Part shown: in pieces, positions 5,431 to 13,521 of the stretch
How the letters are laid out: every line of letters begins with the position of its first letter
Numbering within the stretch: the first letter of the stretch is position 1
From: Deltaproteobacteria bacterium
GTDB taxonomy: Bacteria > Myxococcota > Polyangia > Polyangiales > B10-G4
Assembly (NCBI GenBank): GCA_019312705.1
Contig: JAFDCW010000077.1
Location: forward strand, 1 to 16,540
Direction of reading: 5' to 3'
DNA: 16,540 nt
Translations under genes and position numbers: made by a program
The notes under the pieces: generated by a model
The model's database searches: none
The model's input: the letters and a program-made list of their open reading frames with translations, nothing else
Told to the model about the DNA's origin: nothing

Positions 5431-6987
5431 TTACGGGCAGACGCTGGCCGCACAGGCCCCGGCGGCACAGCGGTTGTCGGCGCCGGCGTTGTCGCAGGCA
5501 GCGCCCGTGGCGAGAACCGGGCGCAGGGAGACCTCCATCTGGAAGTCCCCGGGGGTGGTCGTCGCGACCGGGAACCACTGCTCGACTACGATTGCATGGT
5601 CACCAGCAGGCGCATCGAGGAGCTCGAAGCGCGAGCTGTACGTGCCGCCATCGAGGTCGATGTCGTCATTGCAGGCGAGCTCGGTGGTGGGGTCTTCGCA
5701 GGTGCTGCGCAGGTAGATCGCCGTGTCGGTCTCGCCGGTTCCGGTGAGGTTGGTATCGGCGATGACGTCGTAGGTGCCGGTGCCGGCGGCGGGCACGGTG
5801 AGGGTGTAGATGACCTCGGGGCCGACCGCGTTGGTGCAGCCGGGGGTGAGGGCGCCGGTGCCAGCGGGGATGGTGCCGCTCACAGTGGTGCTCGTCGTCG
5901 TGTCGGTAGGCTCGGTGATGGTCAGGGCCGTCGCGGTGGCGCAGACCGTGGTGGACTCGGTCGAGGCCGCGCACACGTCGGAGACGCAAGTGAGCTCGAG
6001 GGCGCAGTACGTCGTGGCGTCGCAAGCGGCGCCGACGCTGGGAGCGTCGCCAATCGTCAAGGTCATCGGCACGCTCTCGGCGTTGAAGACGTCGCGGACG
6101 GCGACCTCGGCCTGGGTGACGGTCACGGTGCCTGGGAGCACGGCGAACATGTCGGTCCAGCGGCCGGTCCCAACGAATGCGGGCTGAGATTCCTCTCTGA
6201 ACCCGCCGATGACCCAGTCCCCTTCGTTGACCATGCCGTCCTCGTTGACGTCGATGCCCATGCCGTCGGCGCCCTGGAGCTCCATGCGGTAGGTCTCGAC
6301 GCCGGTGTCGTCCATCGTGGAGAGCGCCACCTCGAGGGAGCCTCCGACGTTGGAGAGCTGGCCGGATACGAGGGTCGGGGCCTCATTGGGGCCGGCGGTG
6401 ATGTCCATCTGCCAAGCGCCGCTCCCCGTGGCCGGCGTCATGGCTTCGGCCCAACCGGTGACGATGAAGTAGATCACGTCGCCGCCGTTGGCGAGGACTC
6501 CCCCGCGGGCGGGGATGCCCGGCTGGTTTTCCTCAGCACCATAGCAAGTGCCGGCGCCGGGAATCTCATCGCAGGCGCCGCGCACCTGAACTACCGCCGC
6601 GAAGTTTTCGTCGGTGCCGGCGGTGTCGAGGGTGAAGGCCACGCCGAGCTCGCCCGTGCCGGGCACGGTGTAGGCGATGACCTCCTGCGGGGCGAAGCGG
6701 GCCGCGCTGGTATTGCCGCAGTCACCGCCGAGGTCCCGGGGGCGGGCCTCGACCATCGAGGTGTCACCGGAGACGGTCGAAGTGCCGATCTCGCCGGTCA
6801 CGGCGATCGGGCTCACACACACGTCGGGCAGGGGTGGGGGCCTCGAGGTGTCTTCGACGGTGGCGTCCTCCATGCCGGTGTCGGCCATGCCGGAGTCGGT
6901 CGGGGGCGTGGTGTCGTCGCCGCAGGCGATGAGATTGGCGCCGAGGGGAAGCAGGGCGAGGAAGAGCGGAAGTCGTGAGATTCGCAT
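5431..6987 (-). CDS. Secreted lipoprotein with duplicated beta-sandwich and Cys4 modules, function unknown
   Basis: The chosen ATG at 6987 gives 518 residues and a clear lipoprotein signal: MRISR, a hydrophobic stretch, then LIAC with Cys22 followed by GDD. An AAAGG ribosome site sits 6 bp upstream. A longer in-frame ATG at 7068 would add 27 basic residues before the signal and is less likely. After an acidic Thr/Pro linker come two related beta-rich domains, about 57-195 and 349-489. The second (VIYTLTVP, TCEDP, ACNDD, HAIVVEQW) resembles pre-peptidase C-terminal domains. Between them DVNEDGMVNEGD (246-257) matches an EF-hand/dockerin-type calcium loop. Two short Cys4 modules starting GAACD follow the folded regions (about 322-340 and 498-517). 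It is probably displayed on the outer membrane. No enzymatic motif is seen; adhesion or substrate binding is a guess. Confidence 0.8.
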   Translation of the reverse strand: MRISRLPLFLALLPLGANLIACGDDTTPPTDSGMADTGMEDATVEDTSRPPPLPDVCVSPIAVTGEIGTSTVSGDTSMVEARPRDLGGDCGNTSAARFAPQEVIAYTVPGTGELGVAFTLDTAGTDENFAAVVQVRGACDEIPGAGTCYGAEENQPGIPARGGVLANGGDVIYFIVTGWAEAMTPATGSGAWQMDITAGPNEAPTLVSGQLSNVGGSLEVALSTMDDTGVETYRMELQGADGMGIDVNEDGMVNEGDWVIGGFREESQPAFVGTGRWTDMFAVLPGTVTVTQAEVAVRDVFNAESVPMTLTIGDAPSVGAACDATTYCALELTCVSDVCAASTESTTVCATATALTITEPTDTTTSTTVSGTIPAGTGALTPGCTNAVGPEVIYTLTVPAAGTGTYDVIADTNLTGTGETDTAIYLRSTCEDPTTELACNDDIDLDGGTYSSRFELLDAPAGDHAIVVEQWFPVATTTPGDFQMEVSLRPVLATGAACDNAGADNRCAAGACAASVCP

Positions 6988-7122
6988 GGGGCGCCTTTTG
7001 ACCCACCTCGGTGGCCTGTGCAACCGCATCCCGGTACAGATGCCCCCCGCGCGCCCCTCAATCGGCACTCCCTCGAAGACCGCCCCGTCGGCGCCGGAGC
7101 CGGTGCCCTCGCCAGCTGACCC

Positions 7123-7974
7123 TCAGCCCTTCACGCCGCCGGCGGTGAGGCCGCCGACGAGGTGGCGCTGGAGGACGTAGAAGAGGGCCATGACCGGGAT
7201 CGAGACGATGATGGCGCCGGCGGCGAAGAGGCCCCAGCGGGCTTCGTACTCGCCGACGTAGCGCTGGAGGACGACCGGGAGGGTGAAGCTCTCCTCGCTG
7301 GTCATGAACGTTGCGGCGAGGATGAACTCGTTCCAGGCGGTCATGAAGGCAAAGAGCGTGGTGATGGCGAGGGCCGGGCGGGCAGCGGGCAGCACGACCC
7401 GGACGAAGGCGCCGAACTGGCTCGCCCCGTCGACCATGGCGGCCTCTTCGAGGTCCCGGGGGATGCCGTCGAAGGCGCCGCGTAGCTGGAAGATGGCGAA
7501 GGGGACGGCGCTCGTCGCGTAGACCAGGACCAAGCCCCCGAGGGTGTCGATGAGGCCGAGGGCGTCGAGCATCAGGTAGAGCGGGATGGCGGCGGCCACG
7601 CCAGGGAACATCTGGGTCGCCAGCAGCGCCCGGGTTCCAGCCTCGGCGCCGACGAAGCGGAAGCGGCTGAGGCCGTATGCGGCCGGGGTGGCGATGACGA
7701 TGGCGGTCAGCGCCGTCACGATGGCGACGACGAGGGAGTTCGCGAGCTGCCGGCCGAAGAACCAGGTCTCCTCGGTGCCGCGGAAGATGACTTCCCGGAA
7801 GTTGTCGAGGCTCGGATCGGTGGGCAGGGGGAGGGCCGTCGGGGCCGGGGCGTCTCCGGTCGTCAGGGCGAGGGAGACGACCCAGAGCACCGGGTAGAGG
7901 GCAAAGGCGACGGCGCCGATGAGGGCCCCGTGGGTGAGAACCTCGAAGAGCACGGACGGACGACGGTCGTTCAT
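7123..7974 (-). CDS. malG: MalG-like maltodextrin ABC transporter permease
   Basis: This 283-residue inner-membrane permease is close to the usual MalG length. It has about six membrane helices and the cytoplasmic EAA loop that docks on the ATPase: EEAAMVDGASQFGAFVRVVL (176-195), followed by PAARPALA. The PTDPSLDNFREV segment after the first helix and MTAWNEFILA near the end are typical of MalG-type sugar permeases. The ATG at 7974 overlaps the stop of the preceding malE-malF gene as ATGA, so translation is probably coupled; a GGGG run about 8 bp upstream may serve as ribosome site. An open reading continues upstream of this ATG but only inside the previous gene. The substrate is inferred from the neighbouring glucan-degrading genes. 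Related sugars cannot be excluded. Confidence 0.9.
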   Translation of the reverse strand: MNDRRPSVLFEVLTHGALIGAVAFALYPVLWVVSLALTTGDAPAPTALPLPTDPSLDNFREVIFRGTEETWFFGRQLANSLVVAIVTALTAIVIATPAAYGLSRFRFVGAEAGTRALLATQMFPGVAAAIPLYLMLDALGLIDTLGGLVLVYATSAVPFAIFQLRGAFDGIPRDLEEAAMVDGASQFGAFVRVVLPAARPALAITTLFAFMTAWNEFILAATFMTSEESFTLPVVLQRYVGEYEARWGLFAAGAIIVSIPVMALFYVLQRHLVGGLTAGGVKG

Positions 7975-10211
7975 GAAGTGGCCCCCATGCCGTCGACGCG
8001 TTTGCCCCAGCTGCGCGTCGAGAGGAAGAGCACGCCGAAGATGAGAACGGCGTAGGCCGCGGCGTACCCGTAGAGGCGGCCCCGGGTGAAGGCCCAGCGG
8101 TAGGCCTCGGAGACGAGGATCTCCGTCGAGCCGTCGGGCTCCCCGCCGCTGACGAGGAAGACGACATTGAACATGTTGAAGGTCCACACGGCGCCCATGG
8201 CGACGGCCGGGGCGATCATGGGCTTGAGCATCGGGACGGTGATCAGCTTGAAGCGCTGCCATCGGGTCGCGCCGTCGACGTCGGCGGCCTCGTAGAGGTC
8301 GTCGGGGATGGCCGACAACGCGCCCAGGGTGACGACCATCATGAAGGGGAAGCCTAGCCAAACGTTGGTGATCACGTTGGCCCCGAAGGCGGTCGCGAAG
8401 CTTCCGAAGAAGCTCACCGGCTCGGCCCCGATGGCATCGAGCATGGCGTTGATCGCCCCGAACTGCCGATGGAACATGCCCTTCCACGAGAGCGCGGTCA
8501 CATAGTTCGGCACGGCCCAGGGAAGGATCAGGAGCACCCGATAGGCGGCGCGAAAACGAAGGCTCGGTCGGTTCAGGAGCATCGCCAGGGCTACGCCGAT
8601 GATGACGTGCAGGCCCACGTTGAGCACCGTCCAGAGCACCGTCACCAGGAGCACGAGGTAGAACGATCCCGAGCCGAAGAGCTCACCGCCCTGGGCGGTC
8701 AGGATGTCTGTGTAGTTGGCGAGGCCGGCGTAGTGGAGGTCGGTCCCGCGTCCCGCGAAGAGAGAGGTGAGGGCGCCGACGACCAGGGGGGCGATCACCA
8801 GGAGGCCGACGGCGACGGCGGCGTGGGTGACCCACGCGTAGGCGGGGCGCGAGGCCCGGAGCTCGGCCCGAAAGGTATCGTCGCGGAGGCGCCGGATGGA
8901 GTAGAGGACGAAGAGCAGCATCGCGAAGCCGAGGCCCGCGAGGATGAAGGTCGGATCCCGGGGCCCGGGGACGGGGCGGGTGAGTTGGTCGAAGCGGTGC
9001 TGAGCCTCTTCCAGAGCCGCGCTGGGCTCGAAGTCTCCGCGGAGCACCTTCCGGAGGGCGCGCTTGGCGGGCTCCCAGACCAATTGCTGGGAGGGGTGGG
9101 TCGGCATCACGCGGCCGCGGGCGGCGGCCGTTCGGAAGGCGAGGAGCGTGGCGTCGCCCGCCAACGCCGGGTCCTGCCAGGCCGTGCGCGAGGCGACGAC
9201 CTGGCCGCCGATGGTCGCCCGGGGCAGCGAGCCTGTGCGGCTCGCGAGGAAGTTCACCAGCTGGGTCGCGAGGTCCGGGGCTTCGGTTTCGGCGGAGACG
9301 AACGCGCCTTCGACGGTGACGTAGGGCTCCATGCGGACGCCCTCGGCGCTCAGTCGAGGCAGCGGGACGACGGTGTAGACGAGGCCGACCTCGGCGAGGG
9401 CCGGAGCGAGCCAGGGGCCGCTGATGGCCGTTGCCGCGTGGCCCGAGATGAAGAGCTGCCGGACGAGGTCGCCGTTTGGCTCTTCGGGGATGACGCCGCG
9501 GTCGGTGAGGTCGCGGAGGGTTCCGAGGGTGGCTTCGGCGGCGTCGCCGGTGAAGGCGAAGTGGCCGTCGTCGTCGAGCAGCCGACCGCCGTAGGCGTGC
9601 AGGAGCGCCGCTGCGTAGTATGGATTGTCGGCCTCGACGGCGAGGGCGAAGGTGCCCTCGGGCAGGGTATCGACGAGGGCAGCGATGGCGCTGAGGTCTG
9701 TCGGCGGCGCGTCGACGAGAGCGGGGTTCACGTAAAGCGCGGCGCACTTGAGGGCGAGGGGCAGGCCGTAGAGGGACCCGTCGACGCTGAGGGCTTCCAT
9801 GTGGCGCGCGTCGAGGTCGAGGCGCGGGACCAGACCCGGTTCGCCGAGGGCGCGGACCAGCCCACCCCGGGCGTAGTCCGTGAGGCGCTCGTGGGCGTCG
9901 ATGAAGACGTCCGGACCGTGGCCCGTCGGGATCGCATTTTCGAGCTTGGACTCGTAGGCGCCGAAGGCGTTTTCGACGACGTCGACCTGGATGCCGGTCT
10001 CGGCCTCGAATGCCTCGACGGCGGCCCGGAGTCCTCGGGCCTCGGCCTGACCGTAGGCGTGCCAGAGAACGATGGGCTCGGGACTCTCCTGAGCGGCGAC
10101 GGTCGAGGCCCCCGCTGTGAAGGCAAACGCGAGGGCCGACGCGAGCAGAAGAGGACGCAGAACCAAGGACACAAAGGAACGCCGAACGGTGCCGAGGACG
10201 GCGAAGGTCAT
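7971..10211 (-). CDS. MalE-MalF fusion: sugar-binding protein joined to ABC permease
   Basis: This 746-residue protein combines two normally separate importer parts. Residues 1-40 are a signal or anchor sequence ending AAQ. Residues about 45-410 are an extracellular sugar-binding protein (IVLWHAYG, FEAETGI, GPDVFIDAHER, SGPWLAPALAEVG). Helix 421-440 then crosses the membrane, a short charged stretch (441-458) lies inside, and residues about 459-735 form a MalF-type permease with EAA loop YEAADVDGATRWQRF (640-654). The large periplasmic P2 loop of E. coli MalF is absent; tethering the binding domain may replace that contact. The ATG at 10211 overlaps the malK stop (ATGA), and the stop overlaps the malG start the same way. 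Upstream in-frame codons lie within malK, so this start is preferred. Reading continues without a break through the junction, so this looks like a real fusion rather than a sequencing join. Confidence 0.9.
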   Translation of the reverse strand: MTFAVLGTVRRSFVSLVLRPLLLASALAFAFTAGASTVAAQESPEPIVLWHAYGQAEARGLRAAVEAFEAETGIQVDVVENAFGAYESKLENAIPTGHGPDVFIDAHERLTDYARGGLVRALGEPGLVPRLDLDARHMEALSVDGSLYGLPLALKCAALYVNPALVDAPPTDLSAIAALVDTLPEGTFALAVEADNPYYAAALLHAYGGRLLDDDGHFAFTGDAAEATLGTLRDLTDRGVIPEEPNGDLVRQLFISGHAATAISGPWLAPALAEVGLVYTVVPLPRLSAEGVRMEPYVTVEGAFVSAETEAPDLATQLVNFLASRTGSLPRATIGGQVVASRTAWQDPALAGDATLLAFRTAAARGRVMPTHPSQQLVWEPAKRALRKVLRGDFEPSAALEEAQHRFDQLTRPVPGPRDPTFILAGLGFAMLLFVLYSIRRLRDDTFRAELRASRPAYAWVTHAAVAVGLLVIAPLVVGALTSLFAGRGTDLHYAGLANYTDILTAQGGELFGSGSFYLVLLVTVLWTVLNVGLHVIIGVALAMLLNRPSLRFRAAYRVLLILPWAVPNYVTALSWKGMFHRQFGAINAMLDAIGAEPVSFFGSFATAFGANVITNVWLGFPFMMVVTLGALSAIPDDLYEAADVDGATRWQRFKLITVPMLKPMIAPAVAMGAVWTFNMFNVVFLVSGGEPDGSTEILVSEAYRWAFTRGRLYGYAAAYAVLIFGVLFLSTRSWGKRVDGMGATS

Positions 10212-11266
10212 CGGATGGCGCGCTCGGACTCGGGGTCGAAGAGGTGTACCGCTTCGGCCGGTACCGTGAGGCCTAGGCGGTCCCCCGCTTTGGTCTCTGC
10301 GGCGACCTCGCTGTCGATTCGGGCAACGAAGCGTGCCTCGCCGACCCTGCCGTGGGCGTAGGCCTCGAAGCCCATAGCCTCGATGACTTCGACCTCGAAG
10401 GTAATGGCGGCGTTTTCTTCTTCGCACACCTGCACGTCGTGGGGCCGGATGCCCAGGAGCACTTTCGCCGGTGCCTCGCGTCCGTCGAGTTCGAGGCGGA
10501 CGCCGTCGGCCGTGACCATGCCCTCGGCGCTCTCGGCCGCGAGGAAGTTCATCGCCGGGCTGCCCATGAACGAGGCGACGAAACGTGACGCCGGGCGGTT
10601 GTACACCTCGAGGGGCGGACCCGCCTGTTCGACCTTGCCCGCGTTGAGCACGACCAGGACGTCGGCCAGGGTCATCGCTTCGATTTGGTCGTGGGTGACG
10701 TAGACCATCGTCGCGCTCAGCTCTTCGTGCAGCCGCTTGATCTCCACGCGGACCTCAGCTCGCAGGGCGGCGTCGAGGTTCGAGAGCGGCTCGTCGAGGA
10801 GGTAGAGGGTAGCGCGCCGGGTGATGGCGCGGCCCATGGCCACGCGCTGGCGCTGGCCGCCGGAGAGCTGCCGTGGGTAGCGTTGGAGGAGGTCCCCCAG
10901 GCCGAGCATCGCGGAAACGTCCTTGATGCGCTTCGAGATGAGCTCGGGGGATTCGCCCCTGAGCTTCAGGCCGAAGGCGAGGTTGTCCCGGACGGTGAGG
11001 TGGGGGTAGAGCGCGTAGCTCTGGAAGACCATGGCGATGTCGCGGGCCCGGGGGGGGAGTTTGGTCACCTCCCGGTCTCCGATGGCGATGGTGCCCGCGT
11101 CGGGAAGCTCGAGGCCGGCGATGGTCCGGAGCAAGGTGCTCTTGCCGCAGCCACTCGGCCCGACCAGAACGACGAGCTGCCCGTCCATGACCTCGAGGTC
11201 GATCCCCCGCAGGACGGCGTTCTTGCCGAGCTTCTTCTCGATACCCGAGAGCTTCAGGGACGCCAT
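10208..11266 (-). CDS. malK: MalK-type ABC transporter ATPase (maltodextrin importer)
   Basis: This 352-residue ATPase powers the importer encoded by the next two genes. All ABC motifs are present: Walker [10 protein letters not shown] (36-44), Q-loop glutamine (Q82 in [12 protein letters not shown]), signature LSGGQ (134-138), Walker B YLLDEP (155-160) and switch histidine (H192 in VTHDQ). The C-terminal about 120 residues ([29 protein letters not shown]) form the OB-fold/TOBE regulatory region typical of the MalK/UgpC group. It acts at the cytoplasmic face as a dimer. It is first in the order malK, malEF, malG, and its stop overlaps the malEF start. A 365-bp spacer with a large hexamer array lies upstream. 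No clear ribosome site precedes the ATG. The MalK group also serves other sugars; the local enzymes favour alpha-glucans. Confidence 0.94.
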   Translation of the reverse strand: MASLKLSGIEKKLGKNAVLRGIDLEVMDGQLVVLVGPSGCGKSTLLRTIAGLELPDAGTIAIGDREVTKLPPRARDIAMVFQSYALYPHLTVRDNLAFGLKLRGESPELISKRIKDVSAMLGLGDLLQRYPRQLSGGQRQRVAMGRAITRRATLYLLDEPLSNLDAALRAEVRVEIKRLHEELSATMVYVTHDQIEAMTLADVLVVLNAGKVEQAGPPLEVYNRPASRFVASFMGSPAMNFLAAESAEGMVTADGVRLELDGREAPAKVLLGIRPHDVQVCEEENAAITFEVEVIEAMGFEAYAHGRVGEARFVARIDSEVAAETKAGDRLGLTVPAEAVHLFDPESERAIR

Positions 11267-11273
11267 CGTGGGC

Positions 11274-11284
11274 GGCTATTAGCC
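11274..11284. promoter_or_regulatory. Small palindrome GGCTATTAGCC upstream of malK
   Basis: A perfect 5-1-5 inverted repeat (GGCTA-T-TAGCC) ends 7 bp before the malK start codon. It is the only A/T-containing patch in a very GC-rich leader. It could be an operator or form a small leader hairpin over the translation start. Short length makes chance possible. Confidence 0.22.
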
Positions 11285-11332
11285 CGGATCGGGCCATGGG
11301 GCCAGAGGGAGAGGGGCGCGCCCATGAAAGGC

Positions 11333-11536
11333 GGGAACGGGAGCGGGAGCGGGAGCGGGAGCGGGAGCGGGAACGGGGACGGGAGCGGGGACGGGAGCGG
11401 GAGCGGGAACGGGAGCGGGAACGGGAACGGGAACGGGAGCGGGGACGGGAACGGGAGCGGGAGCGGGGACGGGAACGGGAGCGGGAACGGGAGCGGGAGC
11501 GGGAACGGGGACGGGAGCGGGGACGGGGACGGGAGC
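11333..11536. repeat. Perfect-register hexamer array, 34 units of GGGRRC
   Basis: 204 bp are exactly 34 tandem hexamers on the + strand with no insertion or deletion. Only three unit types occur: GGGAGC (17), GGGAAC (10) and GGGGAC (7); GGGGGC never appears. A GGG run recurs every 6 nt with 3-nt spacers, an ideal G-quadruplex pattern on the + strand, which is the template strand for the flanking minus-strand genes. Two shorter decayed arrays of the same units lie at 3934-3969 and 5316-5363. Confidence 0.95.
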
Positions 11537-11605
11537 GGTGCGGCACTACCGGCGCCGCTACGGTCGGCCTGTCGGCTCTGCGCGACTGCGTCGCGCTGCC
11601 GCCTC

Positions 11606-11636
11606 GGGCCGCCCTTCGCGGCGCCTTCTTGTTAGG
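11606..11636 (-). repeat. Post-stop repeat element, copy 2
   Basis: The minus strand from 11636 to 11620 reads CCTAACAAGAAGGCGCC, identical to 3907-3923, and its TAA (complement of 11632-11634) is the phosphatase stop codon. It continues into GGCGCC, a 6-nt loop and GGCGGCC, the same bulged hairpin as copy 1 with a different loop. An alternative 5-bp stem GCCGC/GCGGC is also possible. The large hexamer array begins about 70 bp farther along the minus strand. Confidence 0.6.
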
Positions 11637-12714
11637 ACCGCGGAGAGCAGCCGAAGTCTGCGAGGACTAGGCCCTCGTCGGTCGTGACCGTGTGGGTGAC
11701 CGTCGCGTGGCGGGGGGGGGCGATTTTGGCGCCGCTGGTCGGGCCCACTAGGCGATTCACGTAGTCGCCGATGATGGTCGATGGCAATACGGCGCTGGCC
11801 CGCTCTCCGCGGTGGCGCTCGCTGAGCTCGCTGAGCTGCCGGTCGAGGTCCCCGGCCGCGATGGGAGCGTCGCTCAAGATGATGTCGTTGCGGGCCGCCA
11901 ACATCGCCCCGGCGTTGCGAACCTGGGGGAGGGGAGCCGCGTAGAGGTGTTTGAGGCCCCGGTACCATTCGCCGAGGTGTTCGATGGCCAGGACTGAGGG
12001 GCCCCCGCGCAGCCGCCCGCCCTCGGGAAACGGCTCGTCCGCAATCGGCTGGTCGTGGCTCACGAGGCCCACCACGCCGTCCCCCCGGCTGAGGCGTTCT
12101 TCCGCCCAGGCGCCCACCGGACCGAGGTGGGTCGCGTCGTTCCATCGGCGGAGGGTGAGCTCCCCGGCTTGGACCTCGACGGTCGACAACGCCGTATTGA
12201 CGACGCGCCCGAGGGGCCGCGGGTTCCTTTCCCCGATGCCGAGGAGGCCCGCGAAGAGCGCGGCGATGGCCCCGCCGTGGGATACGACCGCTATGTGCGA
12301 GCCCTCGGTGGCGTCTCGGACCACCGCATCGAAGGCCGCTTTGATCCGGTCGTAGAGCTCGTCCCAGGACTCTCCCCCGCCGATCTTCACGTCTCGGGCT
12401 CCGGCGGCGAGGACCTGAACCTGGTCCGGGAACTTCAGTGCCACCTCCCGGCGATCGAGGCCCTCCCAGTCTCCGACATCGAGCTCCCGGAAGGCCGGTT
12501 CGAGGGTGACTTCCCGGCCGAGGGCTCGGGCGGTGTCGGCGGCCCGGCTCAGATCCGAGCTGATGACCCGGTCGAAGTGTGTGCTGGCGAGACGGCCGCG
12601 GAGGCTCTCAGCCTGATCTCTACCCAGGGGGGAGAGCTGTGAGTCGCCTTGGCCCTGCCAGTGCCCGGTGAAGTTGGACTCCGACTCTCCATGACGGACG
12701 AAAGTGATGCGCAT
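11632..12714 (-). CDS. Histidine phosphatase (phosphoglycerate-mutase-like) with C-terminal extension
   Basis: Residues 1-200 of this 360-residue protein are a complete histidine-phosphatase domain: RHGE (7-10, catalytic His8), SSDLSRAADTA with Arg57, FREL with acid Glu77, and VSHGG with His146. Such enzymes remove phosphate from small molecules or proteins. An N-terminal RHGESESN with GQGDSQLSPLG is common to the cobalamin- and phosphoglycerate-mutase-like branches. The remaining about 160 residues are not part of the standard fold. They begin VVGLVSHDQPIAD, which hints at a second, degenerate copy, but no second RHG motif is seen. The substrate cannot be predicted. It lies 35 bp after clpP on the same strand and is likely co-transcribed. 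The stop codon is part of a repeated element. Confidence 0.85.
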   Translation of the reverse strand: MRITFVRHGESESNFTGHWQGQGDSQLSPLGRDQAESLRGRLASTHFDRVISSDLSRAADTARALGREVTLEPAFRELDVGDWEGLDRREVALKFPDQVQVLAAGARDVKIGGGESWDELYDRIKAAFDAVVRDATEGSHIAVVSHGGAIAALFAGLLGIGERNPRPLGRVVNTALSTVEVQAGELTLRRWNDATHLGPVGAWAEERLSRGDGVVGLVSHDQPIADEPFPEGGRLRGGPSVLAIEHLGEWYRGLKHLYAAPLPQVRNAGAMLAARNDIILSDAPIAAGDLDRQLSELSERHRGERASAVLPSTIIGDYVNRLVGPTSGAKIAPPRHATVTHTVTTDEGLVLADFGCSPRS

Positions 12715-12749
12715 TGATCCGGTCTCGCCCTCGGCCCCGAGTACTCGTT

Positions 12750-13451
<702 letters not shown>

Positions 13452-13460
13452 GGTCGGCGG

Positions 13461-13489
13461 AGCATAGCGCCGCGTCCGCCCCGGGTCGA
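13461..13489 (-). promoter_or_regulatory. Possible sigma-70-type promoter of clpP
   Basis: On the minus strand, TCGACC (complement of 13484-13489) is followed after exactly 17 bp by TATGCT (complement of 13461-13466), each 4 of 6 against the sigma-70 consensus. Initiation about 7 bp later would leave only a few nucleotides before the clpP ATG, which fits the missing Shine-Dalgarno sequence. The GGTCGACC palindrome (13484-13491) holds this -35 and could supply one for the divergent gene (TCGACC 13486-13491, 16 bp, TACAAC 13508-13513). Confidence 0.3.
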
Positions 13490-13521
13490 CCGTCGTTCCT
13501 CGGCTGCTACAACCGAAAGCA

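Larger units (their letters stand above)
11267..11631. other. Intergenic region upstream of malK, mostly hexamer array
   Basis: This 365-bp gap between the phosphatase gene and malK (both minus) holds the 34-unit hexamer array (11333-11536), the post-stop element copy (11606-11636), a 10-bp palindrome GGGCGCGCCC (11314-11323) and an 11-bp palindrome next to malK (11274-11284). Open frames through the array only translate the repeat (Gly-Ser/Asn/Asp or Arg-Ser runs) and are not accepted as genes. No convincing -35/-10 pair for malK was found. Confidence 0.6.

Noticed and set aside
5413..6978. 521-codon + strand frame opposite the lipoprotein
   Set aside because: The minus strand has a ribosome site, lipobox and cysteine modules. 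The + frame is Gly/Val/Asp-rich with no signal or domain.
7091..7108. Hairpin GGCGCCGGAGCCGGTGCC after malG as a terminator
   Set aside because: Only about six pairs, with an A-C mismatch in the minus-strand transcript and no U-tract. Not strong enough to call.
8469..10361. 630-codon open frame on + strand opposite malE-malF
   Set aside because: Composition is Gly/Glu/Asp/Arg-rich without domains. It is the antisense shadow of a gene with clear binding-protein and permease motifs.
11333..11536. CRISPR array
   Set aside because: The repeat unit is 6 bp with no spacers, and there are no cas genes.
10685..11635. Gly-Ser/Asn/Asp repeat protein reading through the hexamer array, and Arg-Ser repeat frame on the other strand
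   Set aside because: Any 6-bp repeat free of stops gives such dipeptide frames. These overlap malK on the opposite strand or out of frame and have no unique domain or start signal.
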